Source of the DNA: Myxococcales bacterium
Lineage (GTDB): Bacteria > Myxococcota_A > Polyangia > Nannocystales > Nannocystaceae
Length of the DNA: 64,000 bases
Assembly: GCA_020633335.1 (NCBI GenBank)
Contig: JACKDU010000003.1
Span: 372,001 to 436,000 of the forward strand
Direction of reading: 5' to 3'
Both the position numbers and the translations under genes were made by a program. Below are positions 49,834 to 59,776 of this stretch, in pieces (the first letter of the stretch is position 1; each line of letters begins with the position of its first letter). The notes beneath the pieces are model-generated. The model was not told where the DNA came from. It searched no databases and saw only the letters and a list, made by a program, of their open reading frames with translations.

Positions 49834-50948
49834 GGGTGGTCTGCGCGATGTCCGGCGGGGTCGACTCGTCGGTGACGGCGGCGATCCTCCGCGAGGCCGG
49901 CCACGAGGTGATCGGCCTGACGATGCGCCTCTACGACGTCCCCGAGGCGAGCGCGGGGGCCTGCGCGCCCGCGCCGTCGGCGGCCGCCAGCCGCCGCGGG
50001 ACCTGCTGCTCGCCGGCCGAGATCGACCGCGCGAAGGAGGTCTGCGATCAGCTCGGGATCCCCCACTACACGGTCGACGAGCGCGAGCGCTTCGCGGCCG
50101 CGGTGATCGACGACTTCGCCCGCGAGTACAGCGCGGGCCGGACCCCGAACCCCTGCGTCCGCTGCAACGAGCACGTCAAGTTCGGGCCCCTCCTGGCGCG
50201 GGCGCGGGCGCTCGGGGCCGACGCCCTGGCGACCGGCCACTACGCGCGGATCGAGGGCGGCGCGCTCCTCCGCGGCGTCGATCCGGCGAAGGACCAGAGC
50301 TACTTCCTCTTCGCCATGGGGGCGGCGATCCTCGGTGATGTGATTATGCCCCTTGGGACATGGACCAAGGAGCATGTCCGAGAGAAGGCGCGGCGCCTCG
50401 ACCTGATCAACGCCGAGGCCCCCGACTCCCAGGAGCTCTGCTTCGTCGGCGCCCGCGCCCACGCGGCGATCGTCGAGGAGCGGGCGCGGGCGCTCGGCCT
50501 CGATCCGGCGGCCCTCGCCCCGGGGGCGATCGTCGACCGCGAGGGCGCGGCGATCGGCGAGCACGACGGGATCCACACCGTGACGATCGGCCAGAGGCGG
50601 GGTCTGCGGGTCCCCGGGACCGCCCCGCGCTACGTCCTGCGGGTGGTCCCGGCGCGCAACGAGGTGATCGTCGGCGCCGCCGAGGCGCTCGCACGCGGGG
50701 TGATCGAGGTCGACGATCTCCGGCGCCTGGCGCCGCTGCCGGAGCGCGGGACGATCGCGGCGTCGGTCCAGATCCGCCACCGCTCGCCGCCCTCGCCGGC
50801 GACGATCGAGCTCGACGGTCGGCGGGCGCGGGTCCGCTTCGCCGAGCCCGTGCGCGCGGTCGCGCCGGGGCAGGCGGCGGTCTTCTACGCCGGCGATCAG
50901 GTCCTCGCCGGCGGCTGGATCGCGGCGGAGGGGGAGGGGACGCGGTGA
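49830..50948 (+). CDS. mnmA: tRNA-specific 2-thiouridylase MnmA
   Basis: 372 residues from GTG 49830, overlapping the desulfurase stop by four bases. It thiolates U34 of tRNA-Glu, -Gln and -Lys. The PP-loop AMSGGVDSSVTAAIL is at residues 5-20. CCSPAEIDRAKEVCDQLGIP follows, then catalytic Cys in TPNPCVRCNEHVKFG (about 106) and the second Cys in DSQELCFVG (about 205). ATGHYARIEGG and GIHTVTIGQRRGLRVPG are family signatures. A short segment near 50.34-50.39 kb uses ATT, CTT and ACA codons rare elsewhere and contains GACATG/CATGTC inverted repeats. It overlaps rnc by four bases. Confidence 0.96.
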   Translation: MRVVCAMSGGVDSSVTAAILREAGHEVIGLTMRLYDVPEASAGACAPAPSAAASRRGTCCSPAEIDRAKEVCDQLGIPHYTVDERERFAAAVIDDFAREYSAGRTPNPCVRCNEHVKFGPLLARARALGADALATGHYARIEGGALLRGVDPAKDQSYFLFAMGAAILGDVIMPLGTWTKEHVREKARRLDLINAEAPDSQELCFVGARAHAAIVEERARALGLDPAALAPGAIVDREGAAIGEHDGIHTVTIGQRRGLRVPGTAPRYVLRVVPARNEVIVGAAEALARGVIEVDDLRRLAPLPERGTIAASVQIRHRSPPSPATIELDGRRARVRFAEPVRAVAPGQAAVFYAGDQVLAGGWIAAEGEGTR

Positions 50949-51778
50949 CGATCGGCCTCCCCTCGGTCCTGGCGACGCTCCCCGACCAGGGCGGCGATCC
51001 GGCGGTCGCCCTCGCCCTCGGCGAGCTCGCGCCCCTCGAGGCCCTCCTCGGCTACCGCTTCGCCCGGCCGGCGCTCCTCCGGGTCGCGCTCACCCTGGCC
51101 TCGTGGTGCAACGAGCACCCGGGCGCCGGCTGGCCGAGCAACGAGAGCCTCGAGTTCTTCGGCGACGCGGTCCTCGATCTGGTCGCCGCCGACCTCCTCT
51201 GGCGCCGCTTCCCCGAGCTCGGCGAGGGCCAGCTCACTCGCCTGCGCGCGAGCGTGGTCTCGGAGCGGGCGCTGGCGGCGGCCGCCCGCGGCAGCGGCCT
51301 CGGCGAGTGGCTCTTCCTCGGCCGCGGCGACGAGCAGAAGGGCGGCCGCGAGCGCGACGCGACCCTCGCCGACAGCGTCGAGGCGGTCCTCGGCGCCGCC
51401 TTCCTCGACGCCCGGGCGGCCGGCCAGGACCCGCTCCTGGCCGCGGCCGCGGTCTTCCGCGCGCTCCTCGGCGAGCGCGTCGATCGCCTGGCGCCGGACC
51501 ACGGCGTCGACGCCAAGTCGCGGCTCCAGCAGTGGTCGCAGCGGGTCCATCGGATGACCCCCGTCTACCTGACCGAGGCGAGCCCCGACTCGGCCCCCGG
51601 GACCCCGCTCTGGCTCGCGCGGGTGCAGCTCGAGATCGGCAAGGGGACGGTGCTGGTGCTCGGCGAGGGCGAGGGCACGAGCATGCGACGGGCCCAGCAT
51701 GCGGCGGCCGCGGCCGCGCTGGTGGCGGTCGATCGCGGCGAGCTCGACGAGCTCGAGGGCGAGTCGGGCGAGGGCTGA
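50945..51778 (+). CDS. rnc: Ribonuclease III
   Basis: 277 residues from GTG 50945 (GTGA overlap with mnmA). The endonuclease domain carries the signature NESLEFFGDAVLDLVAADLL, with catalytic Glu and Asp, and the second acidic pair in ATLADSVEAVLGAAFLD. A C-terminal double-stranded RNA-binding domain begins at AKSRLQQWSQ and ends AAAAALVAVDRGELD. It processes rRNA precursors and structured mRNAs. A 35-residue N-terminal extension precedes the domain. Third gene of the desulfurase-mnmA-rnc operon; the usual partner era is not here. Confidence 0.95.
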   Translation: MTIGLPSVLATLPDQGGDPAVALALGELAPLEALLGYRFARPALLRVALTLASWCNEHPGAGWPSNESLEFFGDAVLDLVAADLLWRRFPELGEGQLTRLRASVVSERALAAAARGSGLGEWLFLGRGDEQKGGRERDATLADSVEAVLGAAFLDARAAGQDPLLAAAAVFRALLGERVDRLAPDHGVDAKSRLQQWSQRVHRMTPVYLTEASPDSAPGTPLWLARVQLEIGKGTVLVLGEGEGTSMRRAQHAAAAAALVAVDRGELDELEGESGEG

Positions 51779-51821
51779 GCGCCCCGCAGAAGTGGCGCGC
51801 GACGCCGGCGTTCGCCCTCGA

Positions 51822-51827
51822 TAGGGT
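51822..51827 (+). promoter_or_regulatory. -10 box TAGGGT, leaderless spacing
   Basis: GATAGGGT context, ending six bases (GAGGTG) before ATG 51834. The same GAGGTG-ATG follows the TATGAT box at 6.0 kb. Confidence 0.55.
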
Positions 51828-51833
51828 GAGGTG

Positions 51834-54218
51834 ATGGGCGTTCAGCGGGTGAGGCTTGGCGCGGTGGCGGTGGTCGTCGTCGGGTCCCTGGGCGGGTGCT
51901 CCGGGTCGACCGAGGAGACGGCGACGGGGGCGGCCACGGCCACCGAAGGGGGAACGAGCGGCGCCGGCGGGAGCGGGAGCGAGAGCGAGAGCGAGGGCGA
52001 CACCGACACCGACACCGGTGGGATCGAGGATTGCGTCTTCGCCGATCCCCGGCTCGAGGCCGAGGTGAAGATCCTCGCCTCTGTCCCAGAGGTCCTCTCC
52101 GGCCTCTGGAAGTACGGTGGCAATCGATTCGCCGAGTCGTGGACGTTCTACGGCGTCCGCGACCTCACGGGGATCGCTTGCGTCGCCAAGGTCTGGGAGC
52201 TCGAGCACTTCCGCTGCTACGAGTGCCCGATCGACGATCTCGGGCCGCTCGCGGCGATTGACGAGCCACCATTGAGGTCGATTGCGATCACCGGCGCCCG
52301 GGTCAAGGACGTCGACGCGCTCGCCGGTTTCGCCACGCTCGTGGCGCTCGATCTCCACGACGGGATCCTCGAGGATGTCGACGCGATCCTCGCGGGGGGC
52401 GCCGACTTTCCGGACCTGAAGGTCGTCTCGTTCGCCGGCAACCAACTCGGCGACGCGATCGCGGCCCCGGAGCTGCCGGCGCTCGTCGACCTCAACCTCG
52501 CCGGCAATCACCTGACCCGAGCGCCAGACATGGACGGCGTCCCGGGGCTCCGTTGGGTGGTCCTCTCGGACAACCCGATCGCGGAGATCGGCGCCCTGGC
52601 GGCCCTCCCGGAGCTTGAATACCTCGAGCTCGAGCGGGCCGAGCTCACCTCGATCGACGCCTTGGTCGGGCTGCCGATCACCGAGCTTCGCCTCGCCGAC
52701 AATCAGATCGTCGACGCCTCGCCGATCGCGTCGATGCCGCTGGAGGACGCCGATCTCCGCCGCAACGCGATCGTCGGGCTCGCGGGGGTCGAGTCGACGA
52801 CGATCCGGACCCTCAACCTCGCCGACAACCCGCTGGCGAGCGTCGCGGGGCTCCGCCTCGAGGCCGTCCGGGAGCTCGATCTCAGCGGCGGCCAGCTCAC
52901 GTCCTTTGACGGCCTCCTGTGGCTCTCTGGCGACGAACTCCAGCTCGTCGCGGAGCACAACAAGATCGTCGACCTCTCGGGCCTCGCGGCCGCGCCGACG
53001 CTCGAACGCCTCGCACTCTCAAACAACCCGGTCGACCTTGCGACCCTGCCGGGGGGGCTGGAGATCGGCGCGCTCGAGCTCAACGCGACCGGCATCACCT
53101 CGCTGGAGCCGCTCTCGCAGGTGTCGTGGAGGAGCCTCCGGGCGGTCGACAACGCGATCACCGCGCTGCCCGCGATCGGCGGGCCCCAGCTCGACGTGAT
53201 CGACCTCGATCTCTCGGGCAACGCGATCAGCGACCTCTCGCCGCTGGCGGACCTCGCGGTCTTCCGCGGGTCCACCGTCGCGCTCGCGCGCAACGCGATC
53301 AGCGATCTCACGCCGCTCGCCAACGTCCACTTCTCCTCGGGCGTGATCCTCGATCTCGCCGACAACGCGATCACGGACTTCAGCCCGCTCGCCACGGCGT
53401 TCCTCGGCGACGGGATCCTCGATCTCTCCGGGAACCCGATCGCCAGCCTCGCGCCGTTTGCATTCCCAAAGTCGTGGGAAGATGTCGTGCTCGCGCGCCT
53501 GGCGACGCCCCCCGATCTCTCGCCCCTTGTCGGGTCCGAGGCTCACTTCAGGATCCTTGATCTCTCCGACAACGGCCTCACTGACGTGTCGGCCCTGGCC
53601 TCCGTGTTCCTCTGGGTCCACCGGCTCGACCTCTCGAAGAACGCGCTCACCGAGGCGCCCTCGTTCGCCACCTGGCCGCTCGAAGAGCTCCACCTCGACG
53701 GCAACCCGCTGACCAAGGTGGGCTCGCTTCCAAACACGGTGAAATCGTTCACCTGCGCCGGGTGCTCGCTCGCCACGCTCGACGGCGCCCTCGACGAGGC
53801 CAAGGGACTCTCGGACGTCGACCTCTCGGACACCCCGCTGACCTCGCTCGCGGCCCTCAGCGGCCACGTCCAGAAGTACGGGACCTCGATCCGCCTCGAC
53901 CGGGCCGTCAACCTGGACTTCTCGACGCTCGCCGGCCTCGACGGGAGCTTCCAGATCTCGGCGCGAGAGTGCGGGATCGAGGAGCTCACCCCCTTCATCG
54001 GCCGCGGCGGCGCCGATCTCCGCGGCAACCCGATCGCGGATCTCGGGCCGCTCGTCGACGCTCAGGTCCGCGGCGACGTCTTCATCCTCGACGAGGGGGC
54101 CCTCGATCTCGCGAGCGACGAGGATGCCCTCGATCTCTTTGCGATCTGCGCGGGCGACCTCGTGACGATCGAGGTCGGCGCCATCCGTTGCGAGATGTGG
54201 GTGGAGGACGGCGTATGA
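51834..54218 (+). CDS. Internalin-like leucine-rich-repeat lipoprotein
   Basis: 794 residues from ATG 51834. The signal peptide ends GSLGGC, then a linker CSGSTEETATGAATATEGG with an acidic (SE)n/(TD)n run. From about residue 110 to 760 lie roughly 25 repeats of about 22 residues with L-x-x-L-x-L-x-x-N-x-I pattern (LRWVVLSDNPIAEIGALAAL, VDLDLSGN-like IDLDLSGNAISDLSPLADL). Such solenoids bind proteins or other ligands at the cell surface. Codon choice is noticeably less G/C-biased than in neighbours (ATT, CTT, TTT, GAA, CCA appear), hinting at recent acquisition or fast evolution. Its stop overlaps a tiny lipoprotein frame (ATGA). Confidence 0.88.
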   Translation: MGVQRVRLGAVAVVVVGSLGGCSGSTEETATGAATATEGGTSGAGGSGSESESEGDTDTDTGGIEDCVFADPRLEAEVKILASVPEVLSGLWKYGGNRFAESWTFYGVRDLTGIACVAKVWELEHFRCYECPIDDLGPLAAIDEPPLRSIAITGARVKDVDALAGFATLVALDLHDGILEDVDAILAGGADFPDLKVVSFAGNQLGDAIAAPELPALVDLNLAGNHLTRAPDMDGVPGLRWVVLSDNPIAEIGALAALPELEYLELERAELTSIDALVGLPITELRLADNQIVDASPIASMPLEDADLRRNAIVGLAGVESTTIRTLNLADNPLASVAGLRLEAVRELDLSGGQLTSFDGLLWLSGDELQLVAEHNKIVDLSGLAAAPTLERLALSNNPVDLATLPGGLEIGALELNATGITSLEPLSQVSWRSLRAVDNAITALPAIGGPQLDVIDLDLSGNAISDLSPLADLAVFRGSTVALARNAISDLTPLANVHFSSGVILDLADNAITDFSPLATAFLGDGILDLSGNPIASLAPFAFPKSWEDVVLARLATPPDLSPLVGSEAHFRILDLSDNGLTDVSALASVFLWVHRLDLSKNALTEAPSFATWPLEELHLDGNPLTKVGSLPNTVKSFTCAGCSLATLDGALDEAKGLSDVDLSDTPLTSLAALSGHVQKYGTSIRLDRAVNLDFSTLAGLDGSFQISARECGIEELTPFIGRGGADLRGNPIADLGPLVDAQVRGDVFILDEGALDLASDEDALDLFAICAGDLVTIEVGAIRCEMWVEDGV

Positions 54219-54307
54219 GGATCGGCGCGGCGGCAGCGGTCCTCGTCGGGGCGCTGGCCGGGTGCTCCGGGTCGACCCTGGAGACCGCGACGGCGACGCC
54301 CGGCTAG
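54215..54307 (+). pseudogene. 30-residue lipoprotein frame, probable remnant of an LRR-lipoprotein copy
   Basis: ATG 54215 overlaps the LRR stop by four bases. The product MRIGAAAAVLVGALAGC, then SGSTLETATATPG, is a complete lipoprotein signal followed by only 13 residues. An 18-base stretch, GGGTGCTCCGGGTCGACC, is identical at 54260-54277 and 51894-51911, the same place in the LRR gene (CSGSTEETAT versus CSGSTLETAT). This looks like the 5' end of a duplicated LRR gene truncated at TAG 54305. It could still be made as a small lipopeptide. Confidence 0.6.
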
Positions 54308-54732
54308 CTGCGGCGCCCGCCGAAGAGGCCGATCACCAGCACCCCGGCGACCAGGAGGGTCACGAGGAGGAGCCAGAGGAAGTGGAGCGCGACGATCCCC
54401 CCGGCGTGCATGGTCATCACCATCGAGAGCCCGGTCCAGGGGACGAGGAGCGCGAGCGCGCCGAGGGCCCGGCCCCACGAGCGCCGGTAGCTCCAGGGCC
54501 GGAGGATCGCGTAGAGGAGGACGAGCTCGCTGAGGGTCCAGAGGATCCCCTCGACGAGCGCGTGCTCGTGGTTGTGGCCGTAGCGGGCGGTCCCCTCGAG
54601 CGCGGCGTTGAAGGGATCGCGGAGGTCGTCGCGGACCATCATCACGACGACCGCGAGCCAGAGGCAGGCGAGGCCGGCGACCCGGAGCGCCCACCCGGGG
54701 CCTGGCGTGTTGCGCGGCGCGTCGGTCGACAT
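54304..54732 (-). CDS. Small integral membrane protein, four helices
   Basis: 142 residues from ATG 54732 (ATG 54768 would add 12). Four hydrophobic segments: WALRVAGLACLWLAVVVMMV, ALVEGILWTLSELVLLYAIL, ALGALALLVPWTGLSMVMTM and LHFLWLLLVTLLVAGVLVIG. A soluble His-rich loop (ARYGHNHEHALVEG) lies between helices 1 and 2. No family recognised. Its stop codon shares the CTAG at 54304-54307 with the convergent mini-lipoprotein frame. Confidence 0.75.
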   Translation of the reverse strand: MSTDAPRNTPGPGWALRVAGLACLWLAVVVMMVRDDLRDPFNAALEGTARYGHNHEHALVEGILWTLSELVLLYAILRPWSYRRSWGRALGALALLVPWTGLSMVMTMHAGGIVALHFLWLLLVTLLVAGVLVIGLFGGRRS

Positions 54733-54790
54733 CGCCGCGATCATCGGCGATCCCGCGCCCGCCGCCAAGTCGCGGCGGCGACGGCCGCCC

Positions 54791-56557
54791 TCAGCCCTCC
54801 TGGGTCATCCCGGTGCGCAGCCAGACGCTGACCCGCTGGATCGTCAGGATCCCGCCGACCCGCGTCAGGTCGACGGCGCCCTCGTCGTCGCGCTCAAGGC
54901 CCGCGAGCTCGACCTCGAGGCGCTGGAGGAGGAGATCGACGAGCGGGCGGGCGATCGCCTCGTCGGCGCCGAGGGCCCGGCAGCGGCCGAGGAGGTCGGC
55001 GGCGAGCTCGGGCCGCAGGCGGCGATCGGCGCCGAGGAGGAGCGACGCGGCCGCGTCGAGGTCGTCGGCCCGCAGCGGCGCGAGCTGACCGCGGCCGCCC
55101 GGGAGGTGCTCGAGGATCAGCGCGGCGCGGACCAGGTCGCCGAGGTGGAGGCGCTCGGGCTCGTCGACCCGGTTGACCCAGACCGGGGCGATCCCCATGC
55201 CCTCTGTCTCAAAGGTCAGGCGGGCGAGGAGCGCGGCCTGGGCGCTGAGCTGGGTCGCGCGGGCGACGTCGCGGAGGCTGGTGATCGGCCGGGTCTTGGC
55301 GCTGCTCCCCTCGAGCGGGAGCTCGGGGATCCGCTGGATCAGCGCGGCGATCGCCGGACCCCAGGGGCGGTCGAGGAGCGAGCCGACGCTCTTGATCGAG
55401 ATCTGACCCGAGCGGTGGAGGGCGAGCGCGGCCTCGCGGAGGCGATCGAGCGCGCCGTAGCCGACCCGGAAGACGTCGCGGAGGCCGAGGGTGACGCAGC
55501 GCTCGGCGAGGAAGTCGTCGAGCTCGATCGCCTCGGGGCGGCCGCCGGCGAGGAGCTCGAGGCCGAGCTCGATCGACCCGCGGGTCTGCTGGAGCGCCCG
55601 CTCGGCGATCTCCGGGACCCCGGGCGCGAGGCGCTGGGCGGCGATCACCTCGTTGACTAGGAGGAGGAACTCGCGGGTGCGGCGGCCGTGCTCGTCGGGA
55701 TCGAGGCGATCGAGGACCCGCCGGAGGAGGCCGGCCTCGCCCGGGAGCGCCAGGCGCTCGCGCGGCTCGCCCTCGTCGTCGCGGCCGCGCGGCGCCTCGT
55801 CGGCCCGGCGGGCGAGCGCCTGCTCGCGCGAGAGCGGGCGCAGGAGCTTCATCGCCTCCTCCCAGGGGACGAAGCCGAGGTCGGCCAGGCGGCCGCTCCG
55901 CCAGCGCAGGAGATCCTCCTCGATCACCGCGAGGATCGCGGCCCGGATCGACACCACCAGCTCGCGGCCGAGCGCGAGGTCGTCGTGGTAGACCGCGTCG
56001 AGGATCCGGATCGCCGCCCGCCCGTAGGGATCGTCGGGGACCGCGACGACGAAGAAGCCGTCCGGGGTCTCGTAGGTGTAGAGGTGCTCGACCGCCCGCA
56101 TCGCCTGATCGCGGGCCTCGTCGTCGTCGGGATCGAGCTCGTGGATCGCCGTCCCGGGGAGGAGGGTGGCGGTCCAGATCTCCGGATCCATCGCCGCGAT
56201 CAGGCGGGCGAGGGCGCCGCGGGGGGCGGCCGCCCCCTCGTAGGTCTCGACGATCGCGGTGATCCACTCGCGGAGCTGGAGGAGCGCGAGGCGCTCGCCG
56301 TCCCACGCCCCGAAGTCGAGGACCGCGGTCAGCTGCTCGGGATCGGCGTGGGGGAAGAGGAGGTCGAGGCGCCCCTGATCGTGGAGCTGGCGGGCGAGCT
56401 GGTAGAAGCTCTGGGGCGGGATCTCCGGGACCAGCGCGTCCAGGTCCTCGCGCTCCTCGAGGATCAGCGGATCGCGGGCGGCGAGCTCGAGGAGCTCGTC
56501 GAGGGCGGCGGTGGCGGTCGCCGGGGCGTCCGCGGGCGGAGTCTTGGTCGCGCTCAC
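54791..56557 (-). CDS. DUF6178-family protein
   Basis: 588 residues from GTG 56557; an upstream ATG at 56605 would overlap the divergent promoter. Largely helical and acidic, with a soluble composition throughout. Motifs ILEEREDLDALVPEIPPQSF, RLDLLFPHADPEQLTAVLDF, WTATLLPGTAIHEL, GFFVVAVPDDPYGRAAIRIL, IRAAILAVIEEDLLRWRSGR and LADLGFVPWEEAMKL match what I know of the DUF6178 family of deltaproteobacteria. Function unknown. It is divergent from tilS, with 29 bp between start codons. Confidence 0.82.
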   Translation of the reverse strand: MSATKTPPADAPATATAALDELLELAARDPLILEEREDLDALVPEIPPQSFYQLARQLHDQGRLDLLFPHADPEQLTAVLDFGAWDGERLALLQLREWITAIVETYEGAAAPRGALARLIAAMDPEIWTATLLPGTAIHELDPDDDEARDQAMRAVEHLYTYETPDGFFVVAVPDDPYGRAAIRILDAVYHDDLALGRELVVSIRAAILAVIEEDLLRWRSGRLADLGFVPWEEAMKLLRPLSREQALARRADEAPRGRDDEGEPRERLALPGEAGLLRRVLDRLDPDEHGRRTREFLLLVNEVIAAQRLAPGVPEIAERALQQTRGSIELGLELLAGGRPEAIELDDFLAERCVTLGLRDVFRVGYGALDRLREAALALHRSGQISIKSVGSLLDRPWGPAIAALIQRIPELPLEGSSAKTRPITSLRDVARATQLSAQAALLARLTFETEGMGIAPVWVNRVDEPERLHLGDLVRAALILEHLPGGRGQLAPLRADDLDAAASLLLGADRRLRPELAADLLGRCRALGADEAIARPLVDLLLQRLEVELAGLERDDEGAVDLTRVGGILTIQRVSVWLRTGMTQEG

Positions 56558-56568
56558 GCGGCGCAAGG

Positions 56569-56574
56569 TATCAT
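56569..56574 (+). promoter_or_regulatory. -10 box TATCAT in the 29-bp tilS/DUF6178 divergent gap
   Basis: TATCAT ends 12 bases before GTG 56587. The same bases read on the other strand give TGATACCTT shortly before GTG 56557, so one short sequence may serve both genes. Confidence 0.45.
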
Positions 56575-56586
56575 CGCCGCGATCCG

Positions 56587-57684
56587 GTGCCACGTCGTCA
56601 TCCAAGGATCCGCCGGGCCCTCGGCGAGGTGCGCCGCGTCCTCGCCGAGGGGGCGTCTGGGGGGGCGTCTGGGGGGCCGTCCGGGGGCGCGTCGGCCGAC
56701 GAGGGCTGGATCCGCGGCCAGCGGGTGCTGATCGCCTGCTCCGGCGGCCCCGACTCGCTCGCGCTCCTCGGCCTCCTCGAGCGCCTCGCGCCCGCCCTCG
56801 AGATCACCCTGGCGGTCGCTCACGTCGACCACGGGATCCGCCCCTCCGCGGCCGCCGAGGGGGCCCAGGTGCTCGCCCTCGCGGCCGCCCGCGGCCTCGC
56901 GGGCCACCTCCGCCGCCTCACGCTCGCCCCCGGCCCCGGGCTCCCGGCCCGCGCCCGCGAGGGCCGCCGCCGGGCCCTGATCGAGATGGCCGAAGAGTCA
57001 GGTGCGTCGCTCATCGCCCTCGGCCACACGGCCACCGATCAGGCGGAGACCGTGCTCATGCACATCGGCCGCGGCGCCGGCCTCGACGGGGTCGCGGCGA
57101 TGCCCGCGGTCGATCTCCCGTGGATCCGCCCGCTCCTCGGCCTCACCCGGGCGGAGTGCGGCGAGCTCTGCTCGCTCCTCGAGCTCGCGCCGATCGACGA
57201 CCCGACCAACCACGACCGCCGCCACCTCCGGGTGCAGATCCGCGAGGAGCTCCTGCCGATCCTGCGGGCCCGCAACCCGGCGCTCGAGCGGGGCATCGCC
57301 GCGCTCGCCCGCCAGGCGGCCGACGCCGAGGCGGCCCTCGAGGGCTGGGCCGCGCGCGAGGAGGCCTCACGTCGCCTCGCGCCCGAGGGCGAGCGCCTGC
57401 GCTGGCAGACCGACGGGCTCGCCGAGCTCCCGCGGGCGATCCGGACCCGGGTGCTCCGGCGGGTGATCTTCGCCGGGGGCGGCGACCGCCAGGCGCTCGG
57501 CGAGCGGACCCTGGCGAGCATCGATCGCGCGCTCATCGCCCGGGCCCGCGAGGTCGAGGCCGGTGAGCACGGACCGGCGCGGGGCCCTCACTCCTGGGAC
57601 CTGAGGCCGCGCCTCCGCCTCGGACTCGGCCGCAGCGGCCTCTGGCTGGCCCCGGCGCCGGACTCCGGGCCCGACAACCATTGA
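56587..57684 (+). CDS. tilS: tRNA(Ile)-lysidine synthase
   Basis: 365 residues from GTG 56587. It modifies C34 of tRNA-Ile(CAU) to lysidine using ATP. The PP-loop VLIACSGGPDSLALLGLL is near residues 48-65; AVAHVDHGIRP, IALGHTATDQAETVLMHIGRG and PWIRPLLGLTRAECGELC follow, and the conserved PIDDPTNHDRRHLRVQIREE is near 200. The N-terminus carries a Gly/Ser/Ala repeat (ASGGASGGPSGGASADE) encoded by GCGTCTGGGGGG units with G6-G7 runs. The C-terminal extension domain is short. Its TGA stop lies in the -35 box of ftsH. Confidence 0.93.
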   Translation: MPRRHPRIRRALGEVRRVLAEGASGGASGGPSGGASADEGWIRGQRVLIACSGGPDSLALLGLLERLAPALEITLAVAHVDHGIRPSAAAEGAQVLALAAARGLAGHLRRLTLAPGPGLPARAREGRRRALIEMAEESGASLIALGHTATDQAETVLMHIGRGAGLDGVAAMPAVDLPWIRPLLGLTRAECGELCSLLELAPIDDPTNHDRRHLRVQIREELLPILRARNPALERGIAALARQAADAEAALEGWAAREEASRRLAPEGERLRWQTDGLAELPRAIRTRVLRRVIFAGGGDRQALGERTLASIDRALIARAREVEAGEHGPARGPHSWDLRPRLRLGLGRSGLWLAPAPDSGPDNH

Positions 57685-57709
57685 CCCCCCCGGGGGCCGG
57701 GGCTATGCT
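57681..57709 (+). promoter_or_regulatory. ftsH promoter TTGACC-N17-TATGCT
   Basis: TTGACC (57681-57686) overlaps the tilS stop codon; TATGCT (57704-57709) follows after 17 bases. The start codon is 33 bases further on. Best match to the sigma70 consensus in the window. Confidence 0.65.
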
Positions 57710-57742
57710 CCGGGACCTAGCGGCGTTGCCGCACTTTTTATC

Positions 57743-59665
<1,923 letters not shown>

Positions 59666-59683
59666 CCAGGCTCTGAGCGGATC

Positions 59684-59729
59684 GCGGCCTCGCGGCGTCC
59701 CCGGGCGCGCGAGGCCGCTGCCAATTTTC
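59684..59729 (+). terminator. Rho-independent terminator of ftsH
   Basis: GCGGCCTCGCG (59684-59694) pairs perfectly with CGCGAGGCCGC (59708-59718), 11 bp, 13-base loop, followed by TGCCAATTTTCG. The T-tract is short. Confidence 0.65.
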
Positions 59730-59776
59730 GCGCTTCAGCGGTCGCGGCGAGCCTTCGCTGCCGGACGCTCCGGGCC

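Noticed and set aside
56640..56700. G6-G7 runs near the tilS start as a phase-variation switch
   Set aside because: tilS is normally essential, the frame is intact, and the runs encode a simple Ser-Gly-Gly-Ala linker; no evidence of length variation in this sequence.
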